From NCBI RefSeq assembly GCF_013386115.1, contig NZ_JACAOR010000007.1:24702-88701 (forward strand): 64,000 bases of DNA, read 5' to 3'. The notes under the pieces are model-generated. The model ran no database searches and was not told the origin of the DNA. It saw only the letters and a program-made list of their open reading frames with translations. Position numbers and translations under genes: made by a program. Within the stretch, counting starts at the first letter, position 1. Each line of letters starts with the position of its first letter. The stretch is from Pseudomonas gingeri. GTDB taxonomy: Bacteria; Pseudomonadota; Gammaproteobacteria; Pseudomonadales; Pseudomonadaceae. Positions 11,001-18,433 of the stretch are shown piece after piece.

Positions 11001-12896
11001 CACCGGACCACGGTGGATATCCCGTGGACCGATGACAAACATCGCCTGCACCTCATCAGCCTGCCAGTCGGCCCTGGCCTTGAACGCCAGGGGCCGCAGG
11101 ACGATTTCCATGCCATCGACCCACCGACCGGAACCCGCCGGCAGGACCATCGCCTGCACCTGGCGAAAGCCCTCGTCACTGAACCCCGCCTCCTCCCTGA
11201 TTTTCAGTTCCAGGGCCTGGAGTGGCAGGCGCACCCGCCACTGCGCGACGAACAATGCCTCGCGCCGCCGCGCCTCGTCGGCGTCGCTGATCAGCCGGGC
11301 CTTGAGCAGGTCCGGATAGGCCTGGCCGATATCGGCACGGGTCACCAGGCCGCGCAGATAATCCGGGGTTATCCAGTCCGGTACGGGCTGGGCCAGGCCG
11401 CGCGCTTCGAGGCGGATGCGCATGCCGGTATGACGCATGCCGCCCAGGTTGGCCAACGCCAGTTCCACCAGCGTCATGTCGACCGCTACCGTGACCTGCG
11501 CCTGTTGCGGATCGAGGGTCTGGGTGGCGCCGTAGTCGAGCTTGTCGATAGTCAGCTTGAGCGCATTCGGGTCGATGGCGGCCGCATCGGGATGATCCTC
11601 GTGCATCAGCGCCTGCAAGCGCCGTGCGGCAAACTCGTTGAGGGTGCCGATATCCTCGAGGAAATGCCGGCCGGCGGACAGGCATTGCTCGCGCGCCAGG
11701 TCGGCGAGCAACTGGCTGTAGCTGGCGCGATCGGCCATGGAGGCAGCCAGCAGCCAGTCCGGCAGCGATGCGCTGGTCACGCCGAGGGCCGCCGGGCCGC
11801 AGCGCTCCTGCCTGAGCACCTGGAAACGCCCGGTATCCTGGCTCCTCGCGGGCACGGCGAACCACCGGGCCGGATCGGTGATGTCGTCCACCCAACGCTG
11901 GAGATGGGCCCTGCCATGCAGGTCGCCCGACGGCAATGCGCTCAGCGCCTGCAGTTGATATTCCAGCAAGCCCTTGGCCACGCTGTCGCCGATCACTGCG
12001 GCGGGTTCATCCCAGCGCCAGACCAGCGATTCCCTGATTTCCAGGTTGCGCCCGGCCGTCCGGCTGCCGATCAGCATCGCCACCAGCTCGGCGCTATCCG
12101 GCTTGCCGACACGCAGGCCGCCTTCAGCCGGATGAAAATACAGCGGATAGGGCAATGGCTGCAGTTGCTCGTCATAGCGCCGGAAGTCGATCACCGGGAA
12201 CAACTCGGGGTAGCGACGGCCCTGGGCATCCACACTGAAGACCCGGGTCTCGAAGGCCCGGATATCCGGGGCCGGGCTCGCGCCGCCGGCGTCGTCAGGC
12301 GAGCAGCCCATGTAGAACGGCAGGCGACTCAGGTCGGGAAGCCCAGGCCGGCCAGGTGTCGGCCCGATCACCAGTTGGCGCCCGATAGCGGTCGCGAGCC
12401 GCGCCCACCGGCTCGGTCCGTGCCCTTCTGGCGATTGGTTCCAACGCGCGATCAGTTGCTGCCTGAGGTTCTCCAGCAGTGACCGCGCAGCCGCCTGGTC
12501 CAGGCGCTTGAGCAGGCCGTCGAGATCGATCGCCAGGGGTTTTGCCGCCGTCGTCGACGAGTCGCGCCAGAGCAGGTTGTGGGTCTCCCAGCGCAGACTC
12601 CGGGAAGCGCCCCAGACCGGAGCGCGCAGGGCGAAACGTTCGAGCATGACCTCGGCGAGGCTGTAGTGGCGATGCCCGGCCGGGGCGCCATCGATGCCCT
12701 CGGCCAGGACCCAATAGGGCACCGCGAGGCGGACCCGCTCGGCCGACAGGTCGAATTCGCCATAGTGCCCGTCCAACACCTCCTGGACCAGCGGGGTGGC
12801 GACCGCAAGCAAGGTGGGAGGATCGGCGAAAAGTGCCTTGGCGACCGAAACCGGGTCCGTTGATTGACTCTCCGCAACCGGCGACTGCGTTGACAT
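8079..12896 (-). CDS. Giant dermonecrotic-toxin-like (DUF6543-type) protein B
   Basis: Predicted 1605 aa paralogue of the next gene downstream; function unknown. It has the same order of parts: an N-terminal domain with GPVILYRPLFLQQPL; a hydrophobic segment at about 752-790 (LLSITQLPFAGLLPYVG, then VEVLGWLVTLEIG); a block ending GRWSLDMRLRGG near 970; a charged coiled coil at about 980-1065; RTRHRQLLSGEVR near 1310; and a C-terminal module with WYAHFHYA and TGQGGNASLALQIHRSRI. The hydrophobic segment recalls membrane-inserting helices of self-translocating toxins, which is inference. The ATG at 12896 has GAGGA eight bases upstream. First gene of a two-gene operon. Base composition resembles its neighbours, so any transfer is not recent or came from a similar genome. 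Confidence 0.75.
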   Translation of the reverse strand: MSTQSPVAESQSTDPVSVAKALFADPPTLLAVATPLVQEVLDGHYGEFDLSAERVRLAVPYWVLAEGIDGAPAGHRHYSLAEVMLERFALRAPVWGASRSLRWETHNLLWRDSSTTAAKPLAIDLDGLLKRLDQAAARSLLENLRQQLIARWNQSPEGHGPSRWARLATAIGRQLVIGPTPGRPGLPDLSRLPFYMGCSPDDAGGASPAPDIRAFETRVFSVDAQGRRYPELFPVIDFRRYDEQLQPLPYPLYFHPAEGGLRVGKPDSAELVAMLIGSRTAGRNLEIRESLVWRWDEPAAVIGDSVAKGLLEYQLQALSALPSGDLHGRAHLQRWVDDITDPARWFAVPARSQDTGRFQVLRQERCGPAALGVTSASLPDWLLAASMADRASYSQLLADLAREQCLSAGRHFLEDIGTLNEFAARRLQALMHEDHPDAAAIDPNALKLTIDKLDYGATQTLDPQQAQVTVAVDMTLVELALANLGGMRHTGMRIRLEARGLAQPVPDWITPDYLRGLVTRADIGQAYPDLLKARLISDADEARRREALFVAQWRVRLPLQALELKIREEAGFSDEGFRQVQAMVLPAGSGRWVDGMEIVLRPLAFKARADWQADEVQAMFVIGPRDIHRGPVILYRPLFLQQPLRQFDTGQALFAAIRQPGDLQRSVLTWMSETARRRYDHGGFDAPHIQQFLGGDEFAPAPQKPLPATLAEGVVEADYLPAIFAAMVRAQVEQADRQSVSNAEQRWADWKEGAWRVLLSITQLPFAGLLPYVGRLVEVLGWLVTLEIGHDDLRALDSDNQLEQSAGAADLLFNLAALLLHYRAASGAGDTLPPRLPSLEPSPPVAVVPAPIIARLADLPRVQLSAWSRSGWPVPEALMKRVRPYRLRPFDQPASALAGLGRVATSGPARGLVHIEKAGKGKWCALIQDDLYEVAWEADDEGVRIVDEHGNAGPWVRNDGQGRWSLDMRLRGGSPPRRVPAGGSQTVIEERAELVALNQQIKDGEPQVSNSAKRWKLATEGETARRVTFERRTELLGELTRLLEDNVRKYRRQLELSRRLMTDPRLTKVVRPFLINALENGVSELQTLLHSHQTWLLERVEQPHSNISWRLEEQMDTDQVRVEWERDAAATDKTVEWAVQQQDWLDQLRQIRDGRENYQKVIANIGWGSIEVEVRACKIAQLKNRFVLGEITPEYLGEEMFAAIWDQFQRLYVSYYSSLDALVDGKLAVGERIELLESVVEQSGEFQQRLEFHLAALVERRLPTEKPERVLASLKGIAQDTEEDLRRLLGRDDWELPPIAVAGPSTEKVRRKVIRTRHRQLLSGEVRASASAGGEETVQVSTGFGQTIETYRQNTTDGLWEAVVTPQVPGQPEVIRPQVGLEKRVSDARRLLNDEASATERVMKQAARSNAPRAQEDILRLQAGAMEQLATEIDKLLEVQQTPPRNPDRVRNAQAVARQLREAAPRLLAAGQRARVAAIKANPPEMPRIDYLLTLGEVSIRKEGERIRLGKDDLLQEYALLDTDGKPLWYAHFHYASVKAPDAAFEAAHLKTAGQRKLGGKYQSLEQEKAFKKIQTGQGGNASLALQIHRSRIDLAAAQRHFFPG

Positions 12897-13014
12897 GGTT
12901 GACGTCCTCGTTCGAATGATGGGAACGAGTCGTTACCGGGCGCATCGGTTCGCCGGCCACGACTCCCGAAGGATTCAATCCTTGCGACAGGCGTCGTGTG
13001 CGGTAGCGGGATAG

Positions 13015-13034
13015 GCCCTCTCGCGGCAGAGGGC
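13015..13034 (-). terminator. GC-rich hairpin after the acetyltransferase gene
   Basis: A 7-bp stem (GCCCTCT / AGAGGGC) with a 6-base loop lies 16 bp after the stop of the acetyltransferase gene and before the toxin-like operon on the same strand. There is no T-run after it, so it is at best a weak intrinsic terminator. Confidence 0.3.
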
Positions 13035-13049
13035 ACTATACGGGGGGAA

Positions 13050-13541
13050 CTAGAGGTACTTGTTCCAGAACAGCATCTGGCCGTGCTGCGGATCGAGTTG
13101 CGCGCCACTGAAACCGAACTTGCGGTAGGAACCCTGGGCCACCGCATTGCCTTCGAGCACTTCCAGGGTGATCTTGCAGCAACCGCGCTGGCGGGCGATA
13201 TCCTCGACCTTCTGCAGCATCTTCTGGCTCAGCCCCAGGCCGCGAAACTTGCTCACCACCGAGACGTCATGGACGTTCACCAGCGGGCGGCAGGCAAAGG
13301 TGGAGAACCCCTCGAAGCAGTTCACCAGCCCCGCCGGCTCACCGCCGACAAACGCCAGCACGCTGAAGGCATGAGGCCGTTTGGCCAGTTCGCCGGGCAG
13401 TTGCAGCAGCACGTCCGGCGCCAGGGTCTCGCCCCCACCCATCGGGTCTTCGGCGTAGTGATTGAGTACCAGTCCAATGGCTTCGGCATGCACCGGGTTG
13501 GTGTAGCTCGCTTGCAATACCAGTATGTCGGCAACGTCCAT
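13050..13541 (-). CDS. GNAT-family N-acetyltransferase
   Basis: Predicted 163 aa acetyl-CoA-dependent acetyltransferase. The GNAT core is visible: VHDVSVVSKFRGLGLSQKML carries motif A (R-G-x-G-x-S/A) that binds the pyrophosphate of acetyl-CoA, followed by the strand KITLEVLEGNAVAQGSYRKFGF, a typical motif B. The ATG at 13541 was preferred over an upstream GTG because GAGGA lies five bases before it. It follows the ZapE-like gene on the same strand with a 98-bp gap and may be the last gene of that run. The substrate is unknown. Confidence 0.8.
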   Translation of the reverse strand: MDVADILVLQASYTNPVHAEAIGLVLNHYAEDPMGGGETLAPDVLLQLPGELAKRPHAFSVLAFVGGEPAGLVNCFEGFSTFACRPLVNVHDVSVVSKFRGLGLSQKMLQKVEDIARQRGCCKITLEVLEGNAVAQGSYRKFGFSGAQLDPQHGQMLFWNKYL

Positions 13542-13639
13542 GTCAGTCCTCGGCGAAACCATTTAAGGGCAACTCTCTGTGGGTCGGGAAGCCGATTGTA
13601 ACCTTGCCCGTGGCGGGTGACGGAAGAAAAATAAACGTT

Positions 13640-14752
13640 TCACCGGCCGAAGCGCTGCAACTGCATCTCGTGCAGACGACTGAGCGTACGGCGAAACGGG
13701 AAGGCCAGGTAGCCTTCGGTGTACAGCTCATCCAGTGCCACCCGGGCGCAGATATAGAGCGGCACCTTGCGGTCGTAACACTCGTCCACCAGGGCGATGA
13801 AGCGCCGTACGCTATCGTCGTGCATCGACAGCGGCGGCAGTTCGCGGTCCCCGGCAACGACGCGCTGTGCCGCGTCCTCGGTGCCCCGGGCGATGCGTCC
13901 GGGGCGCTGGCGGGCACTGAGGCCGGGCACCTCGATCAGGAAAATCGCCGTGTAGCGATCACACAGCGCCATGAAATCCATGGCCGCCAGGGGCTGCTCG
14001 CACAGTTCGGCATAACGGCAGCAGAGCACGCTGGGCGAAGCCTGCACCACCGCCAGGGTTCGATGGCCCATGGCGACCGCCGCGTCGGAGAGCGGCTGCC
14101 CGGCCGTCAGGCCCTGGAAGGCTTCGAGCAGTGCGGCCGACTGTCCCGTGGGCTCGACCCAGTAACGCTGCAGCACGGTGCCCGGATGCAGGCGATGATC
14201 TTCGTCTCCATCGACATCCACCACCTCCATATGCTGCCTGATCGCGGCAATGGCCGGGACAAACCGATCGCGGTTGAAGCCATCGGCATACAGTTGGTCC
14301 GGGGGCTGGTTGGAGGTGGCGACGATCACCACGCCTTCGTCGAACATCACCTGGAACAGCCGCCCGAGGATGATCGCATCGCCGATATCGTTGACGAACA
14401 GCTCATCGAAACACAGCACCCGGACTTCCCCGGCCAGCTCACGGGCGAGGGTCCGCAGCGGGTCGGCGATACCACTGAGCTGGAACGAGCGCTGATGGAC
14501 CCAGCCCATGAAGTGGTGGAAGTGCTGGCGCCGCGACGGCACCCGCAAGGTCTGGTGGAACTGATCCATCAGCCAGGTCTTGCCGCGCCCGACCGGGCCC
14601 CAGAGATAGACACCCCGGGGCACCTGGCCCGCATGCAGCGCCACATGGCAGCGCTGCAAGGCCTGCACCGCCTGCCATTGCGCCTGGTCATGGACAAAAC
14701 CGCGCTGCTCGACGGCAGCGCGGTAGGCAGTCAGGGGGGAATCGGCAGTCAT
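13640..14752 (-). CDS. zapE: ZapE/AFG1-family AAA-type ATPase
   Basis: Predicted 370 aa P-loop ATPase of the AFG1/ZapE family; E. coli ZapE is of similar length. Walker A is GPVGRGKT (residues 52-59), Walker B is VLCFDELFV (Asp116-Glu117), and the sensor region reads VIVATSNQPPDQLYADG. ZapE associates with the Z-ring during division under stress. Pseudomonads usually carry a zapE elsewhere, near ribosomal-protein genes, so this copy may be a paralogue and its role need not be division. The ATG at 14752 is the first Met giving the family N-terminus. It lies 49 bp after the NTF2-like gene on the same strand. Confidence 0.8.
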   Translation of the reverse strand: MTADSPLTAYRAAVEQRGFVHDQAQWQAVQALQRCHVALHAGQVPRGVYLWGPVGRGKTWLMDQFHQTLRVPSRRQHFHHFMGWVHQRSFQLSGIADPLRTLARELAGEVRVLCFDELFVNDIGDAIILGRLFQVMFDEGVVIVATSNQPPDQLYADGFNRDRFVPAIAAIRQHMEVVDVDGDEDHRLHPGTVLQRYWVEPTGQSAALLEAFQGLTAGQPLSDAAVAMGHRTLAVVQASPSVLCCRYAELCEQPLAAMDFMALCDRYTAIFLIEVPGLSARQRPGRIARGTEDAAQRVVAGDRELPPLSMHDDSVRRFIALVDECYDRKVPLYICARVALDELYTEGYLAFPFRRTLSRLHEMQLQRFGR

Positions 14753-14801
14753 GGCGTCGTGCAGGCTCGCTGGCGGGAGCCGTGGAGTATGCCAGCTTGT
14801 C

Positions 14802-15149
14802 CTAGAGGGAAATATCCAGCCGGGCAATCTTGCCCTGCTCGTTGAGTCGGAACACGTAGCGCAACTCCACCGGACTGCCGGGAAAGCTGCCGGAAACCAG
14901 CTGCTTGACCAGCACCTTGCCGGTGCGTTGAGCGACATCGAGGACCTCGACCCGGGGCTGGTATTTGCGCGCGGTCTCATCCATCCACTGGGCGATGGCG
15001 AGGGTGCCGACGCGATGCTGGCCCTCATCGAAGACATTCGCGTCCGCGGCGAAGAAACTCTCCACCGCCGAGGTGTCACGGGCGTTGGCGGCGGCGATGT
15101 AGGCTTCGATGGCCGGGGCCAGGGTGGTCGTTGCGGATAAGGTGTTCAT
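14802..15149 (-). CDS. NTF2-like (SnoaL-type) small protein
   Basis: Predicted 115 aa cytosolic protein with the NTF2/SnoaL fold pattern: an N-terminal helix (IEAYIAAANARDTSAVESFF) followed by strands ending ELRYVFRLNEQGKIARLDI. The fold serves as an isomerase or hydrolase, or as a simple ligand-binding cone; no catalytic set can be assigned here. RBS AAGGAG precedes the ATG. It lies directly downstream of the YafY-type regulator, with an 11-bp palindrome 60 bp upstream that also occurs upstream of the regulator. This suggests the gene is the regulator's target. Confidence 0.75.
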   Translation of the reverse strand: MNTLSATTTLAPAIEAYIAAANARDTSAVESFFAADANVFDEGQHRVGTLAIAQWMDETARKYQPRVEVLDVAQRTGKVLVKQLVSGSFPGSPVELRYVFRLNEQGKIARLDISL

Positions 15150-15203
15150 GCTGCTGACAGCTCCTTGCTGGTTGGAGTGGAACCATCCTAAGACAGCCCC
15201 GCG

Positions 15204-15923
15204 TCAGTTCCTGTCAGGAGTGAAACGCCCGCTCTTGTCGGCCGGTTCATGGGTTTTCAGCCAGGCCCGCAACAGATCGCTGCGGCGTCCCGGATAACGT
15301 TCGCCCTGCTCGCGCGCCGCCGCGATGCGGTCGGTGCGAAAGGTCCGGTAGTCGTTGCGCAGTTCGCACCAGGCGACAATCACTCGCGCCTCGTTCATGA
15401 ACCCCAGGGCCAGGGGCCAGATCAGGCGCTGGCTGGCGATCTTGTTCACGTCGGCGTAGTCGATGTGCAGCTTCAACTGCTGGCCGATGGCCTGGCGCAG
15501 GACGCTCAGCGGCACGATGTTTTCCGGAAACCCGACACACGCCGGCCCTGCCAGCACCGTCGGATTGCGCAGGGCTTCCTGGGCCGCCGGCGCCAGCACC
15601 GCGGCAATCTTGGCCAGCGCATCGGATGCCGCCTTGCTCAAGACTTCGTCACCCCGCTGATCGACGTACTGCAAACCCAGCACGATGGCTTCGGTTTCGT
15701 CGGCATTGAGCATCAGCGGTGGCAGGAACAGCCCGCTACGCAACACATAGCCGATCCCCGCCTCGCCCTGGATCGGCGCGCCGAGGGCGGTGAGCTCGGC
15801 AATATCGCGGTAGACCGTACGCTCGGAAATCTCCAGCTCGCGGGCCAGGGCCGCCGCGGTGGCCGGGCGGCTCTTGGCCCGCAGCACCTGGAGCAGGGTC
15901 AACAGACGGGAAGTACGGGACAC
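15204..15923 (-). CDS. YafY-family HTH/WYL-domain transcriptional regulator
   Basis: Predicted 239 aa DNA-binding regulator. The N-terminal DeoR-like winged helix (residues 1-60) reads RLLTLLQVLRAKSRPATAAA then LEISERTVYRDIAEL. The C-terminal half carries a WYL-type ligand-sensing domain (LHIDYADVNKIASQRLIWPL, then FRTDRI). The GTG at 15923 is preferred to the GTG at 15944: homologues begin near SRTSRLL, AGG precedes it, and the earlier GTG lies almost on top of a -10-like TAGGCT. WYL regulators often repress themselves and a small neighbouring gene. The palindrome upstream of this gene and of the NTF2-like gene fits that. Confidence 0.85.
   Translation of the reverse strand: MSRTSRLLTLLQVLRAKSRPATAAALARELEISERTVYRDIAELTALGAPIQGEAGIGYVLRSGLFLPPLMLNADETEAIVLGLQYVDQRGDEVLSKAASDALAKIAAVLAPAAQEALRNPTVLAGPACVGFPENIVPLSVLRQAIGQQLKLHIDYADVNKIASQRLIWPLALGFMNEARVIVAWCELRNDYRTFRTDRIAAAREQGERYPGRRSDLLRAWLKTHEPADKSGRFTPDRN
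15209..15219. promoter_or_regulatory. Candidate YafY-regulator operator (copy 1)
   Basis: Perfect odd palindrome TCCTGTCAGGA, at the end of the regulator gene and 60 bp upstream of the NTF2-like gene. On the minus strand a -10-like TAGGAT lies about 20 bp further on, so a bound repressor would cover the -35 region. An identical copy lies upstream of the regulator. Confidence 0.45.
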
Positions 15924-15968
15924 GGTGTTCAACCTGAAAGACACGGATCCGCGCAGCCTAGCAGAGAG

Positions 15969-15989
15969 TCCTGTCAGGAATTGTCAGGA
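15969..15989. promoter_or_regulatory. Candidate YafY-regulator operator (copy 2)
   Basis: TCCTGTCAGGA (15969-15979), followed after ATT by a second GTCAGGA half-site. It lies 25-65 bp upstream of the regulator start and next to its -10-like TAGGCT, as expected for autoregulation. Identical to the copy at 15209-15219. Confidence 0.45.
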
Positions 15990-16021
15990 GGCGGCAAACC
16001 CGGAACATCCGCTTGACCAAA

Positions 16022-16069
16022 TAGATTACACATATAATATTAAATAAATGTCGTCTGAAATCTAATCTA
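16022..16069. promoter_or_regulatory. Inverted repeat upstream of aldo/keto reductase
   Basis: TAGATTA (16022-16028) and its complement TAATCTA (16063-16069) flank an AT-rich stretch in the divergent intergenic region. The arms start 41 bp apart, about four helical turns, and the second ends 17 bp before the ATG. It could be an operator, but no family consensus is recognised. Confidence 0.3.
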
Positions 16070-16086
16070 CCGCCAGGAGTCACCCC

Positions 16087-17139
16087 ATGCACTACAAAGT
16101 CCTTGGCCGCCGTAGCGGCCTGCGTGTTTCGGAACTGGCGCTGGGCGCCGGCAACTTCGGTACCGGCTGGGGTCATGGCGCCGAGCGCGACGAGGCGAAG
16201 CGGATCTTCGACGGTTACCTGGAGGCCGGCGGCAACTTCATCGACACCGCCAACGGCTATCAGGCCGGACAATCCGAGGTGATGGTCGGCGAGTTCATCG
16301 CCGCCGAACGCGATCGCCTGGTGGTGGCGACCAAATACACCATGGGCACCACCCCGAACGCGGGGATTTCCCATACCGGCAACAACCGCAAGAACATGGT
16401 CCGCGCGGTCGAGGAAAGCCTGAAGCGCCTGAACACCGAACAGATCGACCTGTTCTGGGCACATATCAGCGACGGCCTGACCCCCATGGAAGAAATCCTC
16501 CGTGGCTTCGACGACCTGGTGCGTTCGGGCAAGATCCTCTACGCCGGCCTGTCCAACTTCCCAGCCTGGCGCATCGCCCGTGCCGACCTGCTGGCCGAAG
16601 TCCGTGGCTATGCGCCGATTGTCGCGATCCAGGCCGAGTACAGCCTGGCCGAACGCAGTGCCGAGCGTGACTTGCTGCCGATGGCCGAAGCCCTGGGCCT
16701 GGGCGCAACCTTGTGGTCGCCGCTGGGTGGCGGCCTGCTGACCGGCAAATACCGGGAAAGCAGCGAAAACACCCGGGCGAGCAAGCTCGGACGCTTGATC
16801 CATGTGGAAAAGACCGCCCGTGACAGCGCCCTGATCGACACCTTGCTGGCGGTCGCCAGCGAGTCGGGCGCAACCGCCACCCACGTCGCCATTGCCTGGT
16901 TGCGCGAACAGGCGAAACGCTCGACCACCAGCCTGATCCCGATCCTCGGGCCACGCACACGGGAACAGCTCGACGGCACTCTCGGCGCCTTGCAGGTACG
17001 CCTCAGCCCCGAGCACCTGGCACGGCTGGATGAAGTCAGCAGCGTGGCGCTGGGCGTGCCCCATGCAATCATTGCCGAAGCGGTGGGCCGCTATCGTGGC
17101 AGCGAACCGTTCGACCTGCCGGTGGTTCCGGTGATCTGA
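16087..17139 (+). CDS. Aldo/keto reductase
   Basis: Predicted 350 aa NAD(P)H-dependent (beta/alpha)8-barrel oxidoreductase acting on a carbonyl substrate. The catalytic tetrad is visible as Asp53 and Tyr58 (NFIDTANGYQAG), Lys83 (VVATKYT) and His126 (DLFWAH). The cofactor-binding end reads SLIPILGPRTREQL. RBS CAGGAG precedes the ATG at 16087. It is transcribed divergently from the YafY-type regulator across an AT-rich gap with an inverted repeat. The substrate is not apparent. Confidence 0.88.
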   Translation: MHYKVLGRRSGLRVSELALGAGNFGTGWGHGAERDEAKRIFDGYLEAGGNFIDTANGYQAGQSEVMVGEFIAAERDRLVVATKYTMGTTPNAGISHTGNNRKNMVRAVEESLKRLNTEQIDLFWAHISDGLTPMEEILRGFDDLVRSGKILYAGLSNFPAWRIARADLLAEVRGYAPIVAIQAEYSLAERSAERDLLPMAEALGLGATLWSPLGGGLLTGKYRESSENTRASKLGRLIHVEKTARDSALIDTLLAVASESGATATHVAIAWLREQAKRSTTSLIPILGPRTREQLDGTLGALQVRLSPEHLARLDEVSSVALGVPHAIIAEAVGRYRGSEPFDLPVVPVI

Positions 17140-17149
17140 GGCTCCTGAT

Positions 17150-17258
17150 GATCGTTCCCACGTTCCAGCGTGGGAATGTCTCCCTGGACGCTCTGCGTCC
17201 GCTCTTGTGACGCGGAGCGTCACGGGCTGCGTACCCACGCAGAGCGTGGGTACGATCG
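17150..17258. repeat. Composite palindromic repeat (GATCGTTCCCACG type)
   Basis: A cassette of three nested palindromes: outer arms GATCGTTCCCACG and CGTGGGTACGATC, an inner GACGCTCTGCGTC-like hairpin and a TGACGCGGAGCGTCA hairpin. A sister element with the same ends lies at 21508-21615. Typical of dispersed BIME-like elements in fluorescent pseudomonads. Confidence 0.75.
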
Positions 17259-17332
17259 GCGCGGGACGAACTCTCGCAAGTCCCCGGCGTCTATGCTTGA
17301 CCGTAGTGCCTGACTTTCGAGAGACCTCCGCC

Positions 17333-17800
17333 ATGCGCAAACTCCTGGGCCTCGGCCTGCTGTTCCTGACCCTCGGTGCCTGCGCCCTGTTCCCGGATCG
17401 CGATCCACTGAATATCAATGTGGTCGGCATCGAACCGCTGCCCAGCCAGGACATGGAGGTGCGTTTCGCCGTGACCCTGCGCCTGCAGAACCCCAATGAA
17501 AACGCCATCGACTACAACGGCGTGGCCCTCGACCTGGAGGTCAACGGCCGCCCGCTGGCCTCCGGCGTGAGCAACCAGCAGGGCTCGATCCAGCGTTTCT
17601 CCGAAGCGACCCTGACGGTGCCGATCAGCGTCTCGGCATTTTCCGTGCTGCGCCAGACCCTCGGCCTGAGCCAGGCGCAGAGGCTCGACAACCTGCCCTA
17701 CGTCCTGCGTGGCAAGCTGGCCGGCGGGCTGTTCGGCACGATGCGTTTCGTCGAGCGGGGCCAGTTGAACCTGTCGGGCCCCAACGCCGGCACCTGGTGA
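17333..17800 (+). CDS. LEA type 2 / WHy-domain lipoprotein
   Basis: Predicted 155 aa envelope lipoprotein. The signal peptide MRKLLGLGLLFLTLGAC ends in a lipobox (LGAC). The mature part has the WHy (water stress and hypersensitive response) beta-sandwich pattern: MEVRFAVTLRLQNPNENAID, then GVALDLEVNGRPLASG. WHy proteins are linked to desiccation tolerance, but the bacterial role is poorly defined. The ATG at 17333 is the only start giving the signal peptide. The downstream acetyltransferase is on the same strand with a 74-bp gap. Confidence 0.82.
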   Translation: MRKLLGLGLLFLTLGACALFPDRDPLNINVVGIEPLPSQDMEVRFAVTLRLQNPNENAIDYNGVALDLEVNGRPLASGVSNQQGSIQRFSEATLTVPISVSAFSVLRQTLGLSQAQRLDNLPYVLRGKLAGGLFGTMRFVERGQLNLSGPNAGTW

Positions 17801-17874
17801 GCAATCCCCTGTCCAACGGCCGGCAACGCCTGCTATAAAGCCGTCTTGTCATCGCGTCCAGGACGGCACGCCCC

Positions 17875-18420
17875 ATGGAAAGATACCCCACGCTACGGAC
17901 CGAACGCCTGGTCCTGCAGCCCCTGTCACTGACCGACGCAGCGGCTATCCAGCAACTCTTCGCGCACTGGGAAGTGGTGCGTTATCTCAATGCCCTGGTG
18001 CCCTGGCCCTACCCGGCCGACGGCACCTTGAGTTATCTGCGCGACAATGCCCTGCCCGCCATCGAGCGCGGCGAGGAATGGCACTGGTCGATCCGTTTGC
18101 AGTCGGCGCCCGAACAGTTGATCGGCTCCATCAGCCTGATGACCGAAATCGACAACAACCGTGGGTTCTGGCTGGCACCACAATGGCAGGGCCGGGGACT
18201 GATGGCCGAAGCCAGCGTCGCCGTCACCGACTACTGGTTCGAAACCCTCGGGCAGAGCGTGTTGCGCGTGCCCAAGGCCGCGCTCAACCAGGCCTCGCGA
18301 CGGCTCTCCGAACGCCAGGGCATGCGCCTGGTCCGCACCGAGGAACGCTCATTCGTCAGCGGGCGACTGCCCTGCGATATCTGGGAAATCACCCGCGAAG
18401 AATGGCGGCGCGGTCGCTGA
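17875..18420 (+). CDS. RimJ/RimL-type GNAT acetyltransferase
   Basis: Predicted 181 aa N-acetyltransferase. The N-terminus TLRTERLVLQPLSLTDAAAI is the hallmark of the RimJ/RimL (acetyltransf_3) subgroup. The acetyl-CoA loop lies in FWLAPQWQGRGLMAEA (Q-G-R-G-L-M). Members acetylate protein N-termini or small molecules; the substrate here is unknown. The end lies 13 bp from the convergent nitrilase gene end. Confidence 0.83.
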   Translation: MERYPTLRTERLVLQPLSLTDAAAIQQLFAHWEVVRYLNALVPWPYPADGTLSYLRDNALPAIERGEEWHWSIRLQSAPEQLIGSISLMTEIDNNRGFWLAPQWQGRGLMAEASVAVTDYWFETLGQSVLRVPKAALNQASRRLSERQGMRLVRTEERSFVSGRLPCDIWEITREEWRRGR

Positions 18421-18433
18421 ACGCTCCAGTCGC

